The notes: a model not told the origin generated them from the letters alone. A DNA stretch of 64,000 nucleotides from Castellaniella hirudinis_A (GCF_047468865.1 NZ_JBLGTV010000005.1:62001-126000), one strand, 5' to 3'. Positions 18,046 through 27,314 are shown, counted from the stretch's first letter. A program made the numbers and translations.

Positions 18046-19638
18046 CTATTGACCTTGAGCGGGCTTCAGGCAGTGCGGGGTGGCGGGCAGCACCGCCCAA
18101 TGGAAGTCGATGGCGACGCCCTTGGGGCCGGACCATTGCACGGTATCCACGCCTTTCCAGGGGGCCGCGTCGTACAGGGCCTGCACGGCGGCGGCGGGGG
18201 CGGCCCGGCCTTGACGGCTGAAAGCCACCAGCGCCCCGCAGTCGAGGGCGCTGCCGGGCGCGAACCAGGGCGATTGCGCGTCGTCGGCATCAATATAGAC
18301 CTGGGTGGCCGGCCCCGCGTGAACCGCGATATTGCCCCCCAGCCAGGTATTGGCCGCCACCACCCGCAAAGGACGCCCGGGTTGGTGCTGCCGCCAGTGC
18401 TGCAGGGCGAGTTCGGACAGCGCGGGCCCCGGGTAGGTGGATCGCGAGGCGTGCCCCGCCCAGTGGGCCAGCGGGCCACGGCCCGCGGCGTAGCCCAGCG
18501 CCAGCGCCAGGTGCATGGCGGCCGCCAGGATCAGGATGCGGCGCAGTTGGACGCCCTCGTCGCCGCGCAGGCCGCGCAGGGCGTAAAACCCGAACAGCAC
18601 AAAAAAGGTGCTGCCCCAGGAAGCTTCCAGGCGCGAGCCCAGCAGCGCGGAAACCAGCAGGGTCGAGATCAGGGGGGCAAGGCCCACCCACAACAGGAAC
18701 TGGCGGGTTTCAGGCGAGAGATCGGCCCAGAAACTGGCGGAGCGGGCGGACTGCGCCGCAAACCAGGCGTCATTGGCCGCGTAGCCGGGCGCCCGGTCGC
18801 CCTGGCGGCGGCGCCACAGGGCCCAGACCCCCAGCACGGCCAGCATGGGCGACAGGCGGCCGAGCTGATCCAATGTGAAAGCCAGCAGGGTGCCCAGCGC
18901 GGCCAGGCGGCCGCTGGTCTGCAGCGAGGCGTCGGCGTAGCGCAGGGGCTGGAACTGATGCTGCGCCAGCCACCAGAGGTGCGGGCTGACGACAAGAACG
19001 AAGGCCAGACCGGCCCAGGCCAGACCCTGCCAAGTGCGGCGCGCGCGCCAGGCGCCGCTGCGCAGCAGATAAAGGAAAAACGCGGCAAACAGGATCACGG
19101 CGCTGTATTTGGTCAGCATGGCCAGGCCGCTCACGATCCCCAGCCAGATCCAGTCGCGCCGGTGCTGGTCGCGCAGGGCGCGGTAGAACAGCCAGATGGC
19201 GGCCGCAATCGACCACAGTTGGGCCGTGTTGTGATTGTAGATGGTGCCGCGCATGGAAAAATACGCGGTCACGGAGACCAGCAGGGTCGCCATCAGGGCG
19301 CGCCGGGGCGTGGTGATCTCGCGGCCCAGCTTCCAGACAAACCACAGGCCCAGCGCGGAAAACAGCTGGCCCATCAGGAAAGGCAGCCAGACCGGACGGC
19401 CGAAAACCTGCGTGGCGAAGTGCATGAACCAGGACGGCAGCGGTGGATGTTTGGTGTAGCCCAGTTCTAGGCTGGTGGCCCAGACCAGTTCTTCCATGCC
19501 GTCCAGATCGGGCGCGGTGTGGCTGAACCCGGTCAGTGCCGTCCACAGGGCGACCATGGCCAGCAGGCACAGCGCCAGCAGGCCGGCCCGGGGCGGGCGG
19601 GCCAAGAGCGGGATTTTCGGGGGGGATGCCTGTAACAT
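18046..19638 (-). CDS. Family 39 (ArnT-like) membrane glycosyltransferase
   Basis: A 530-residue integral membrane protein of the GT-C class. After the first helix comes an acidic loop (HTAPDLDGMEELVW) and the ELGYTKHPPLPSW motif typical of PMT_2/GT39 proteins, followed by about ten hydrophobic segments and a C-terminal soluble part. Such enzymes use lipid-linked sugars to modify envelope glycans or lipid A; the acceptor is unknown. It is transcribed divergently from lipA. Confidence 0.82.
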   Translation of the reverse strand: MLQASPPKIPLLARPPRAGLLALCLLAMVALWTALTGFSHTAPDLDGMEELVWATSLELGYTKHPPLPSWFMHFATQVFGRPVWLPFLMGQLFSALGLWFVWKLGREITTPRRALMATLLVSVTAYFSMRGTIYNHNTAQLWSIAAAIWLFYRALRDQHRRDWIWLGIVSGLAMLTKYSAVILFAAFFLYLLRSGAWRARRTWQGLAWAGLAFVLVVSPHLWWLAQHQFQPLRYADASLQTSGRLAALGTLLAFTLDQLGRLSPMLAVLGVWALWRRRQGDRAPGYAANDAWFAAQSARSASFWADLSPETRQFLLWVGLAPLISTLLVSALLGSRLEASWGSTFFVLFGFYALRGLRGDEGVQLRRILILAAAMHLALALGYAAGRGPLAHWAGHASRSTYPGPALSELALQHWRQHQPGRPLRVVAANTWLGGNIAVHAGPATQVYIDADDAQSPWFAPGSALDCGALVAFSRQGRAAPAAAVQALYDAAPWKGVDTVQWSGPKGVAIDFHWAVLPATPHCLKPAQGQ

Positions 19639-19777
19639 GGGCGCCAGTATAACGGGACGAATAAGGAATATATCGCGTGTGGAAATCCGGGGCCGGGGCC
19701 TGGCCGCATGGTACTATCGCCGCAGGCACGCGCCGGGGCCGACGCGCGCCGGTTTTTCTTTTAGCACAGGTTTTTCC

Positions 19778-20764
19778 ATGACAACAGAAGTCCGTATCAT
19801 CCGCGCCCGTTCCGGCTCTAAATTCGTCAGCCCGCAGGGCACCCGTGCGGTCAAGGACGGCATGCGGCCCAGCGCACTCACCGAGATTCCCGATTCGGCC
19901 CCCAAGCCCGCCTGGCTGCGGGTGCGCGTGCCCGCCGGCGCGCGCTACCAGGAAGTGCGCAACATCGTCGAGACACACAAGCTCAACACCGTCTGCGCCG
20001 AATCCAAATGCCCCAATATCGCCGAATGCTGGGGCCGGGGCACGGCCACCCTGATGCTGATGGGGTCGGTGTGCACCCGGGCCTGTAAGTTCTGTGCCGT
20101 CAGCACGGGCAACCCGCACGGCTGGCTGGATCACAACGAGCCCGCCAGCGTGGCCGATGCCGTGGCGTTGATGCAGCTGAAATACGTGGTGCTGACCTCC
20201 GTCGACCGCGACGACCTGCTCGATGGGGGCGCGGGCCACTACGCCGCCTGCATCCGGGCCATCCACCAGCGTTCGCCGGAAACCGCCGTCGAGGCGCTGA
20301 CGCCGGATTTCCAGGGCAGCCAGGCCAGCCTGCGCACCATCCTGGACGCCGGGCTGACCACGTTCGCGCAAAACCTGGAAACCGTCGAGCGCCTGACCCA
20401 CGTGGTGCGCGACGTGCGGGCCGGCTACCGGCAGACCCTGGACGTTCTGGCCTACGCCAAGCAGTACGCCCCGCATACGCTGACCAAGACCAGCATCATG
20501 CTGGGCCTGGGCGAGACCGACGAGGAAGTCGAACAGGCCATGGACGACATCCGCGCGGCCAACGTCGATATCCTGACCTTCGGCCAGTACATGCGCCCCA
20601 CGGCCAACCACCTGCCGGTCAAGCGTTTCGTCACGCCCGAACAGTTCCGCGCGTTCCGCGACCTGGGGTTGTCCAAGGGCTTTCGTGAAGTCGTTTCCGG
20701 GGCGCTGGTGCGTTCCAGCTACCGGGCCGAACAAGTCCTGCAAAAAGAAAACGTCGGGCTTTAA
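19778..20764 (+). CDS. lipA: Lipoyl synthase
   Basis: A 328-residue radical-SAM enzyme that inserts sulfur at C6 and C8 of protein-bound octanoyl chains. The auxiliary cluster cysteines (CAESKCPNIAEC, near 72-83) and the radical-SAM CTRACKFC near 98 are intact, as is the C-terminal Ser of RSSYRA. ATG 19778 gives the normal LipA length; the open frame continuing upstream is not conserved. It converges with the LysR gene: both stop codons share the TTAA at 20761-20764. No lipB lies next to it in the window. Confidence 0.96.
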   Translation: MTTEVRIIRARSGSKFVSPQGTRAVKDGMRPSALTEIPDSAPKPAWLRVRVPAGARYQEVRNIVETHKLNTVCAESKCPNIAECWGRGTATLMLMGSVCTRACKFCAVSTGNPHGWLDHNEPASVADAVALMQLKYVVLTSVDRDDLLDGGAGHYAACIRAIHQRSPETAVEALTPDFQGSQASLRTILDAGLTTFAQNLETVERLTHVVRDVRAGYRQTLDVLAYAKQYAPHTLTKTSIMLGLGETDEEVEQAMDDIRAANVDILTFGQYMRPTANHLPVKRFVTPEQFRAFRDLGLSKGFREVVSGALVRSSYRAEQVLQKENVGL

Positions 20765-21687
20765 TCGCTGGCGGCGGGCAGGGTCGCGGGGCTCAGGCCG
20801 GCGGCCTGCACGCGCTGGGTCAGGGCCTGCGCCAGGCGCTGGCAGGCCGGGCCGGGAAAATCCGGCCGGGCGAACACCCGGTACAGCATGGCATAGCGGT
20901 GGCGGCCTTCGGCCAGGGGCAGGGGCTTCAGGCGGCCGTCGGCCAGTTCCTGCCGGATGCGCAGTTCGGGATACCAGGCAAAGCCCAGACCCGCGCAGGC
21001 GGCCTGGATGGACGTGACCGGATGGCTGAAGGTCCAGCGCTGCTTGGCGTCCAGCCAGCCGGCATTTTGCCGCCCCGATCCCGAATCCCGCACCACCAGT
21101 TGCCGGTGCTGGCGCAGGTCGGCCCACTCCAGTGTGCGCCCCAGGCCGTGCAGGGCGTGGGTCGGGGCGGCCACCGCCACGAAGCGGATCTGTAGCAGGG
21201 CCTCGCCGCTGAACCCCTGGGGGATGCGGGGCGTGATGGCCAGGTCGGCCTCGCGGCGCAGCAGGGCATCGTCCGTACCGCTCAACACGGTTTCCAGCAC
21301 TTCGATCCGAGTATTGGGGCAGTCCGGGCTGAGTGCGGCCAGCGCCTGCAGCAGCAGCCAGTCGGGAAACAAGCCGTCCACGGCCAGCCGCAGCAAGGCT
21401 TCCTGCCCTTGGGCCATGTGCCGGGCGGCGGCTTCCAGGCCCTGGGCGTGTTCCACCAGCTGGCGGGCGCGCTGCAGCAGGATCTGCCCGGCCGGGGTGA
21501 GGACGGCCCGGCGGCCTTCCTGGCGGAATACACGCAGGCCCAATTGATCTTCCAGGCGCTGAATGGCGTAGCTGACGGCGGACTGGCTTTTGCCCAGGGC
21601 TTCAGCCGCCTGCGCGTAGCCGCCCTGATCCACCACCGCCATCAGGGACTGCCAGTAATGCAAGGGGATGATTTCAGACATATTCAT
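20761..21687 (-). CDS. LysR family transcriptional regulator
   Basis: A 308-residue regulator with an N-terminal winged helix (LMAVVDQGGYAQAAEALGKSQSAVSYAIQRLEDQLG) and a LysR substrate-binding domain from about residue 90. It is divergent from the pirin gene; the 123-base gap holds an inverted repeat that could be its operator. The start could also be the Met at residue 3 (21681). The inducer is unknown. Confidence 0.9.
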   Translation of the reverse strand: MNMSEIIPLHYWQSLMAVVDQGGYAQAAEALGKSQSAVSYAIQRLEDQLGLRVFRQEGRRAVLTPAGQILLQRARQLVEHAQGLEAAARHMAQGQEALLRLAVDGLFPDWLLLQALAALSPDCPNTRIEVLETVLSGTDDALLRREADLAITPRIPQGFSGEALLQIRFVAVAAPTHALHGLGRTLEWADLRQHRQLVVRDSGSGRQNAGWLDAKQRWTFSHPVTSIQAACAGLGFAWYPELRIRQELADGRLKPLPLAEGRHRYAMLYRVFARPDFPGPACQRLAQALTQRVQAAGLSPATLPAASD

Positions 21688-21688
21688 A

Positions 21689-21732
21689 AATTAGATTGAA
21701 TTGCCCTATTTTATCCGGTTGTTCATCTAATT
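21689..21732. promoter_or_regulatory. Candidate LysR operator in divergent promoter
   Basis: AATTAGAT (21689-21696) and its exact inverse ATCTAATT (21725-21732) are 28 bases apart in the AT-rich gap between the LysR start and the pirin gene. Position and symmetry fit LysR-type recognition and activation sites, but the assignment is inferred. Confidence 0.5.
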
Positions 21733-21810
21733 AAACGATTTCATAATGGAACCCATCGAAAACAGCGATTCAAACGGCCGGCCCGGCCAAGCATCGACAG
21801 GAGTCCATCC

Positions 21811-22686
21811 ATGAGCATTCGTTCCATTACTCAGGTTTTGCCCGCCCAAGCGACCCAGGACGGCGCCGGTGTGCGCCTGCTGCGGGCGTTGGGCTATCAG
21901 CGCCAGGTTCGCATGGATCCTTTCCTGATGCTGGATGCCTTTTCGTCGGACGACCCGGACGACTATATCGCGGGGTTCCCGCCGCACCCGCATCGCGGCT
22001 TTGAAACCATTACGTATATCGTGGACGGCCACATGCGCCACCGCGACCACCTGGGCAACGAAGGCGATCTGAAGGCCGGCGGCGTCCAATGGATGACGGC
22101 GGGACGGGGCATCATCCACGAGGAAATGCCGCAGCAGGAAAACGGCCTGCTGCGCGGTTTCCAGATCTGGCTGAACCTGCCGGCGGCCGAAAAAATGCAG
22201 CCCGCCCATTACCGTGACATCCCGGCCGCGCAGATCGCCACCGCGCCCCTGCCCGAGGGCGGCTTCATCAAGCTGATCGCGGGCACCATTCCCTGGGCCA
22301 CTTGCCCTCTGAAAGGCCCGGGCCAGGGGGCGGTGGCGTCGGTCACCCAGCCGCTGATCGCCGATATCTGCGTGATGGCCGGACAGTCTGTGGACATCCC
22401 CGTGCCCGCCACGCATCAGGCCTTGCTGTATGTGTTTGAAGGCCGGCTGGATGGGGGCGCGCACGCCATCCCCGCCGGGCATTCGGTCTGGTATGGCCCG
22501 CAAGGCGATGTGATCCGGGTCGCCCCCGCGGCGGACGCCCCCGATGGGGTGCGTGTTCTGTTGCTGGCGGGCAAGCCGCTCAACGAGCCCATCGCCCAGT
22601 ATGGCCCGTTCGTCATGAACACCCAGCAGGAAATCGAGCAAGCCCTGCAGGACTACCGCGACGGCGTCTTGACCGAAGCCGCCTGA
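21811..22686 (+). CDS. Pirin family protein
   Basis: A 291-residue bicupin. The metal-site motifs of pirins are present: PHPHRGFETITYI in the N-terminal cupin and GRGIIHEEMP further on. Bacterial pirins include quercetinases and redox regulators; the substrate is unknown. It is divergent from a LysR gene, which is a common arrangement for pirins and suggests that regulator controls it. Confidence 0.92.
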   Translation: MSIRSITQVLPAQATQDGAGVRLLRALGYQRQVRMDPFLMLDAFSSDDPDDYIAGFPPHPHRGFETITYIVDGHMRHRDHLGNEGDLKAGGVQWMTAGRGIIHEEMPQQENGLLRGFQIWLNLPAAEKMQPAHYRDIPAAQIATAPLPEGGFIKLIAGTIPWATCPLKGPGQGAVASVTQPLIADICVMAGQSVDIPVPATHQALLYVFEGRLDGGAHAIPAGHSVWYGPQGDVIRVAPAADAPDGVRVLLLAGKPLNEPIAQYGPFVMNTQQEIEQALQDYRDGVLTEAA

Positions 22687-22817
22687 TTGCGCTTCCGGCT
22701 TGCCGCACCCCGATCCGTGCCGGATTTCGGGCGGGTCGCCGCTGTCTTTTTTTCCTGCCCCGTTTTGGGCGCAGATCATCTTATCCGCCCGTTGGGCGTG
22801 TGTTATGGAGTTGTTGT

Positions 22818-23387
22818 ATGTCTATTCGTGTTCTCGCCATCGGCGGCAGCCTGCGCCAGGGTTCTTATAATCACCTGCTGTTGCAGCAGGCCCAGCGCCA
22901 AGCCCCCCAGGGCATGCACATCGAGATTGCCGACCTGTCCGATGTTCCCCTGTACAACGGCGACATCCAGGCCCAGGGTTTTCCGGCCTCGGTGCAGCGC
23001 ATTGCCGAGCAGGCCGCCCAGGCCGATGCCTTTTTGATCGCCACCCCGGAATACAACTATTCCATCCCCGGCGTCCTGAAAAACGCCATTGATTGGCTGT
23101 CTCGCGTGCCCAGCGCGCCGTTTCAGGGCAAGCCGATCGCCATCGCCAGCGCGTCGATGGGTGGCTTGGGCGGCGCCCGGGCCCAGTACCATCTGCGCCA
23201 AGTGCTGATCTACCTGGACGTGCACCCGCTGAACAAGCCCGAGCTGTTTGTTTCGGCGGCCCACGAAAAATTCGACGCCAACGGTCAATTGACCGATCTG
23301 CTGTCGCGCGAAGGCCTGGATCAGCTGCTGGCCGCGCTGGCGGCCCAGACCCGGCGCCTGCAAGGGCGCGTGGCCGAGGCCGCCTGA
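22818..23387 (+). CDS. NADPH-dependent FMN reductase (quinone/chromate/azo reductase family)
   Basis: A 189-residue flavodoxin-fold protein. The FMN phosphate loop GGSLRQGSYNHLLL is at the N-terminus and the family signature PEYNYSIPGVLKNAIDWLSR is central. Such enzymes reduce quinones, azo dyes or metal oxyanions. ATG 22818 was chosen over an ATG six codons upstream because MSIRVLAIGGS begins the fold. A terminator lies 55 bases downstream inside the opposing gene. Confidence 0.9.
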   Translation: MSIRVLAIGGSLRQGSYNHLLLQQAQRQAPQGMHIEIADLSDVPLYNGDIQAQGFPASVQRIAEQAAQADAFLIATPEYNYSIPGVLKNAIDWLSRVPSAPFQGKPIAIASASMGGLGGARAQYHLRQVLIYLDVHPLNKPELFVSAAHEKFDANGQLTDLLSREGLDQLLAALAAQTRRLQGRVAEAA

Positions 23388-23438
23388 CCGGGACGGTCAG
23401 CGGTGGTGGACGGGGAAAATGCCCCCACGCTGCGTGGG

Positions 23439-24149
23439 CTATGCCCCCTTGCTGCCCCCCAAGGGGGCGTTTTTGCCTTGGGACTGCCCGGCGGCAAAAA
23501 ACGTCAGGGTACGATCCCAGGCTTGCTGGGCGGATTGCGCCCGGTAGGCCGGGGTGCCGATGCGCCCGAAGGCATGCCCGGCGTCCGCATACACATGGAT
23601 GTCCACCTGGGGCTGCGCCGCCCGGATTTGTTCCACATCCGATAGCGGAATGGCGTGATCCTGTGCCCCGAAATGCATTTGCACCGGGATGCGCGGGGTG
23701 TCCCCGCAGTGCTTGGCGATCCCCCCGCCGTGCCAGCAAGCGGCGGCGGCAAAGGTGTGGCTGAGGCATGCGGCGCGCCAGGCCAGGTAGCCGCCCCAGC
23801 AGTATCCCGTCAGCAGTTTGGTGGTTTGCCCGGTGAGGGCCGCCGCCGTGGCCTCGATGTCCAGCAGCGCGGCGTCGTCGGCGATGGCTTTTCTGTAGCC
23901 CAGCCCGCGCTGCACGTCTTCTGGGCTGTAGGTCAGCTGCAGGCCGCGCTGGGGGGCCGTTTCACGGTCGAACAACGAAGGGCAGATGGCCCGGTAGCCT
24001 TGTTCGGCATAGCGGTCGACGACACTGCGGATGTACGCGTTGATACCGAAGATTTCCGGCAGTACCACGACGCCCGCCGGCGCGTCTTCCGGCCCGGCCA
24101 AGTAGGCGTCCAAGACGTGGCCGTCACTGGCCGTGATGGTGATGTCCAT
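23439..24149 (-). CDS. Dienelactone hydrolase family protein
   Basis: A 236-residue alpha/beta hydrolase. The nucleophile lies in GYCWGG (Cys near 123), with the acid in GAQDHAIP and the His in DAGHAF, the triad of dienelactone hydrolases that open dienelactones to maleylacetate. Many paralogues have other substrates. The last ten residues (NAPLGGSKGA) are encoded by the terminator hairpin of the converging FMN reductase gene, so this tail is probably a by-product of that DNA element. Confidence 0.88.
   Translation of the reverse strand: MDITITASDGHVLDAYLAGPEDAPAGVVVLPEIFGINAYIRSVVDRYAEQGYRAICPSLFDRETAPQRGLQLTYSPEDVQRGLGYRKAIADDAALLDIEATAAALTGQTTKLLTGYCWGGYLAWRAACLSHTFAAAACWHGGGIAKHCGDTPRIPVQMHFGAQDHAIPLSDVEQIRAAQPQVDIHVYADAGHAFGRIGTPAYRAQSAQQAWDRTLTFFAAGQSQGKNAPLGGSKGA
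23443..23474 (+). terminator. Rho-independent terminator overlapping the end of the opposing gene
   Basis: GCCCCCTT (23443-23450) pairs with AAGGGGGC (23461-23468) and is followed by GTTTTT. It ends the FMN reductase gene and at the same time encodes the C-terminal tail of the dienelactone-hydrolase-like protein on the other strand. Confidence 0.8.
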
Positions 24150-24212
24150 GCGAATCCCCTTGAAAACGTTTCATTTTCGAGCGAATGCGTATTTAAGGCA
24201 AGACGCCGGGGA

Positions 24213-24551
24213 TCAGTCATTCCGACCGTGGCCGCGATGCCCCCGGTTGTGCTTCCAGTTTTCCTTTCGGTATTGATGCGGATGGCGGTCGTAGTGGCCG
24301 CGATCCGCCCAGCCTGGGCGGTAGCCGGGCCCGGCCACGTAGGCGGGCCCCGGCACCACGACCACACGCGGTCGGTCGTGGTGGTGCCTGCGGCGTGGCG
24401 GTGGTGGCGGCGCATAGTAGTAGGTCGGGCCGCCCCGGGTGACGCCGGGGATGCCGATGGAAATACCGATGTCCACATCACCCGCATGGGCGGCTGGCCC
24501 CGCCATCAGCGCGCCGGCGAATACGGCGGCCGCAACGATACTCTTTTTCAT
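24213..24551 (-). CDS. Small secreted Pro/His/Arg-rich protein
   Basis: A 112-residue protein with a clear signal peptide (MKKSIVAAAVFAGALMAGPAAHA) and a mature part rich in Pro, Tyr, His and Arg, including a stretch of Pro after YYYA and a His-rich tail. No catalytic motif. Predicted periplasmic or envelope-associated; function unknown. ATG 24551 is chosen because the signal peptide starts there. Confidence 0.7.
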   Translation of the reverse strand: MKKSIVAAAVFAGALMAGPAAHAGDVDIGISIGIPGVTRGGPTYYYAPPPPPRRRHHHDRPRVVVVPGPAYVAGPGYRPGWADRGHYDRHPHQYRKENWKHNRGHRGHGRND

Positions 24552-24687
24552 GGGATTGTCCTGCAAGATCGAGTCCCCCATTGTGGCCCGGCCCGGTGGC
24601 CGGATTGTGAATACTCGGAGGATAGTCGCATCGAAAAGCTACAGCCAGGTGGCTTTATTGCGCGACGGGAACAATGCCGCACGTTTG

Positions 24688-25581
24688 TTACCCATGCCTG
24701 GGCGTGCCGTTCGGGAAGCACCGATCCGGGTGTTGGCTGTCGGCGGCTTCCAGGCGGCGCAGCGGATCCTGCCGGTAATATTGCGCCAGCAACTGATACC
24801 AGTCGGGCCAGGCCGTCGCCATGGCCCAGGGCTCGATGAAGAAGCTTTCCGAACTGACCGCGAAGAATTCCGCCGGATCCTGTGCCGCATAGGGATCCAG
24901 CGGCAGTTCCGCATACCAGGGGGCGGCGGCGTCGGATTCCGGGTCCACGTCGGACGGGATGCGCGCCTCGATGTCGTCCACCCAGTCGTTGAAATCATCG
25001 AAAACCAGATCCAGCACCTCGCGCCAGCGGCGCGGATCCAGCGACCGGTGCGCGCGCAGCCCCGGCATGCCGTCCGCGCCGCCATCGCGCTGATCGAGCT
25101 TATGGGCGAATTCATGGATCACCACGTTCGCCTGCGCGTCCATCCCGGCACGCGCATCTTCCCAGGACAGAATGATCGGGCCGCCTTCCCAGGATTCCCC
25201 GGAGGTTTCCTGCTCATATTCGTGCACTACGCCCGCTTCGTCGGTTTCAGTGCGTCGCACCAGAAAACCGCCCGGGTAGACCACGATCTGCGTCCAGCCC
25301 CGGTACAGCGAAGTGTCCAGCCCGAGGATCGGCAGGGCGGCCTGAACCGCGATCGAGTGGCGCATGTCCGGCGTCACCCGCAGGCCGTGCGCGCCGTGGA
25401 AGGCCTTATTCGCCAGAATCCAGGCCGTGTGGCGGCGCAGCGTTTCGGTTTCCTGCGCATCCAGGCCCCGCAGGAATGCGTGCCGCGCCAGCAGGGGCGG
25501 CCAGACCCGCGCATCCAGCGCGGCCAGGGCTTGTTCAAATTCCCGATCCCGGGCATCGCGCCCCGTCAGCCAGCGCAGCAT
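24688..25581 (-). CDS. mtfA: MtfA family zinc metallopeptidase (M90)
   Basis: A 297-residue cytosolic protein with the zinc motif HEFAHKLD near residue 152 and a downstream conserved Glu region (ALPLDPYAAQDPAEFFAVSSE-like). MtfA in E. coli binds Mlc and thereby affects glucose PTS expression; here the role is inferred from family only. Length is slightly above the E. coli protein, with an extra C-terminal tail. Confidence 0.9.
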   Translation of the reverse strand: MLRWLTGRDARDREFEQALAALDARVWPPLLARHAFLRGLDAQETETLRRHTAWILANKAFHGAHGLRVTPDMRHSIAVQAALPILGLDTSLYRGWTQIVVYPGGFLVRRTETDEAGVVHEYEQETSGESWEGGPIILSWEDARAGMDAQANVVIHEFAHKLDQRDGGADGMPGLRAHRSLDPRRWREVLDLVFDDFNDWVDDIEARIPSDVDPESDAAAPWYAELPLDPYAAQDPAEFFAVSSESFFIEPWAMATAWPDWYQLLAQYYRQDPLRRLEAADSQHPDRCFPNGTPRHG

Positions 25582-25655
25582 GGCGATATCCTGGGTAGGG
25601 CGGCCGACAGGGCGACGAAAGTGTAGCGTAGCATCCTCATGACCCCCGATTGTAA

Positions 25656-25684
25656 TTTCATTATCCGAAAAATGCCGGTATAAT
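25656..25684 (+). promoter_or_regulatory. Predicted ssrA promoter
   Basis: A perfect -10 TATAAT (25679-25684) lies 17 bases after a weak -35 TTTCAT (25656-25661) and 10 bases before the mature tmRNA 5' end. Confidence 0.7.
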
Positions 25685-25694
25685 GAACAAGTCT

Positions 25695-26059
25695 GGGGCC
25701 GACATGGCTTCGACGTGGGTCACAAAACAAGATAGTGCATACCGAGCACCAGTTCGCTCGTAAATCCACTGGAAAACTATAAACGCCAACGACGAGCGTT
25801 TCGCTCTGGCCGCTTAAGCGGTGAGCCGCTGCACCGATCTGTCCCTGGGTCGGGTGGGGTAAAACCCACAGCAGCGTCATCTACAGGGAATCGGGTTCGG
25901 CCAGGCCACTGGGTTGGACTTTAAATCAGTGTGAATCGCTGCGGAAGGGCCTGTTGTCCGGCATGATCCAAGGCTAAAACTCAAAATAGGCCAACTAAGT
26001 ATGTAGAGCTACTTGCAGAGGGCTTGCGGACGGGGGTTCAATTCCCCCCGGCTCCACCA
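25695..26059 (+). ncRNA. ssrA: Transfer-messenger RNA
   Basis: About 365 bases with the tRNA-like ends GGGGCCGACATGG at the 5' end and a T-arm (GGGGGTTCAATTCCCCCC) plus GGCTCCACCA at the 3' end. The resume codon GCC is at 25785 and the reading frame to TAA at 25815-25817 gives the tag ANDERFALAA, the tag known from Bordetella-type betaproteobacteria. tmRNA rescues stalled ribosomes with SmpB. Its 3' end is the insertion site of the adjoining element, and the copy next to the integrase is intact and still ends in CCA. Confidence 0.97.
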
Positions 26060-26162
26060 GTTTTATCTTTAAAATCAATAACTTGCAATTCTGGCGTGTC
26101 ATTATTTCGGGGTTATTTGGGGTGGTTTCAGCCTCAGAATGACACGATAAATGACACGCTTT
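26020..26162. mobile_element. Element-chromosome junction (att site) with arm-type repeats
   Basis: The last part of ssrA is the presumed core att site; element DNA starts at about 26060. Just inside are AATGACACG at 26138-26146 and 26150-26158 (12-base period) and an inverse copy, GCGTGTCATT at 26094-26103 pairing with AATGACACGC at 26150-26159. Their place between att and the integrase gene fits arm-type binding sites. The exact core cannot be fixed because no second copy of the ssrA end was found in the window. Confidence 0.65.
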
Positions 26163-27314
26163 TTATTTGGCCACAGCAAATTTTTCCTCGGCTCTGCTGC
26201 CCGCCTGGTCGTCGGCGGACGGCATCCATTTCCCATAAACCCGGATGATCATGGCCCAGTTGCTGTGGCCCATCTGCCGTGCCACCCACATGGGGTGTTC
26301 ACCAGCCGATAGCATCATGGATGCGTAGGTGTGGCGTGTCTGATAGGGGCGCCGGTATCGTACCTGGGCCAGGCGCAACAGCCTCACCCAGTACTTCCGG
26401 ATTTCCTGGTCTCCGTTCCATCGTGTTCCCTTCACGGGATGGACGAAGACGGGGCCGCTGGCCAAGCGTGTGTGTGCTTTCTGAGCCTGCAAAGCGGCAC
26501 GCGCGGGGCCCAGCATCTTGACCTCGCGCCGACCGGCACGGGTCTTGGTGTCCTCAATCGTTCCTTTCGCTGCTTGTGTCAGGGCCTTATCGACGATGAT
26601 GACACCTCGATGGAAGTCAATGTCGTCCCAGGTCAAGGCGACCAGTTCGCTGGTGCGTAGTCCTGACCACAGTGCAAATTGCACCTGGTTGGCCATGGGC
26701 GGCAGGCATTTCTCAATGATGGCTCGCTGCTCTGCTGGTGTGAAGGGATCGACCGTGTCACGCTTGATCGGTGGCTGGGTCTTTCGGTAGGTATATCGTG
26801 TCAGCGGGTTGTCGTCCAACAGCTCGTCTTCAACGGCATCGGACAAGGCCTTGCGCAGCACGCTCTGGATGTTTGCCAAGCGTTTGTTGCTGGCGTCCAT
26901 CTCATCCATCCAGTCGCGGAGATCGCGCCGTTTGATGTCAGCCAGCTTGATCTGGCCCAGGCGCGGGATCAGCTGGTAATCCACGATCTTTCGGTAGCCC
27001 TCGTAGGTGGATGCCTTGAGATGCTTCTCCTGCCCACGCAGCCAGTCGGTCAGATACTTCTCTGTCGTGAGCACCTGGCCCGGGAGGTCGGCAAACCGAG
27101 CGGCATTGGAGCTGTCGGGGAAGGTGGCGGCGTAGTCAAAGGTGCCCGCCTCGATGGCCACCAGAATTGCTGCGCGGTGGCGTTCTGCACGTTTCAGATT
27201 AGCGGGCGTGGGCTTGAGCCGAATCTTTTCCCTGCAGCGGCGGCCCCGGTACTGGAACGTGATTTGAATACTGCTTTCCGAGGCGGCGGCAACACCCCTT
27301 CCGTCCCTACCCAT
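26163..27314 (-). CDS. int: Tyrosine recombinase integrase
   Basis: About 383 residues. The N-terminal part (VAAASESSIQITFQYRGRRCREKIRL) is an arm-binding domain of the DUF3596 type, followed by a SAM-like core-binding domain and the catalytic domain: first Arg in LWSGLRTSELVAL, the second box as PYQTRHTYAS (with Tyr where many have His), and the nucleophilic Tyr in IIRVYGKWM. It is oriented toward ssrA, 104 bases away, as expected for an integrase that uses its 3' end. ATG 27314 is preferred; a longer frame adds 24 residues inside the upstream excisionase gene. Confidence 0.92.
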   Translation of the reverse strand: MGRDGRGVAAASESSIQITFQYRGRRCREKIRLKPTPANLKRAERHRAAILVAIEAGTFDYAATFPDSSNAARFADLPGQVLTTEKYLTDWLRGQEKHLKASTYEGYRKIVDYQLIPRLGQIKLADIKRRDLRDWMDEMDASNKRLANIQSVLRKALSDAVEDELLDDNPLTRYTYRKTQPPIKRDTVDPFTPAEQRAIIEKCLPPMANQVQFALWSGLRTSELVALTWDDIDFHRGVIIVDKALTQAAKGTIEDTKTRAGRREVKMLGPARAALQAQKAHTRLASGPVFVHPVKGTRWNGDQEIRKYWVRLLRLAQVRYRRPYQTRHTYASMMLSAGEHPMWVARQMGHSNWAMIIRVYGKWMPSADDQAGSRAEEKFAVAK

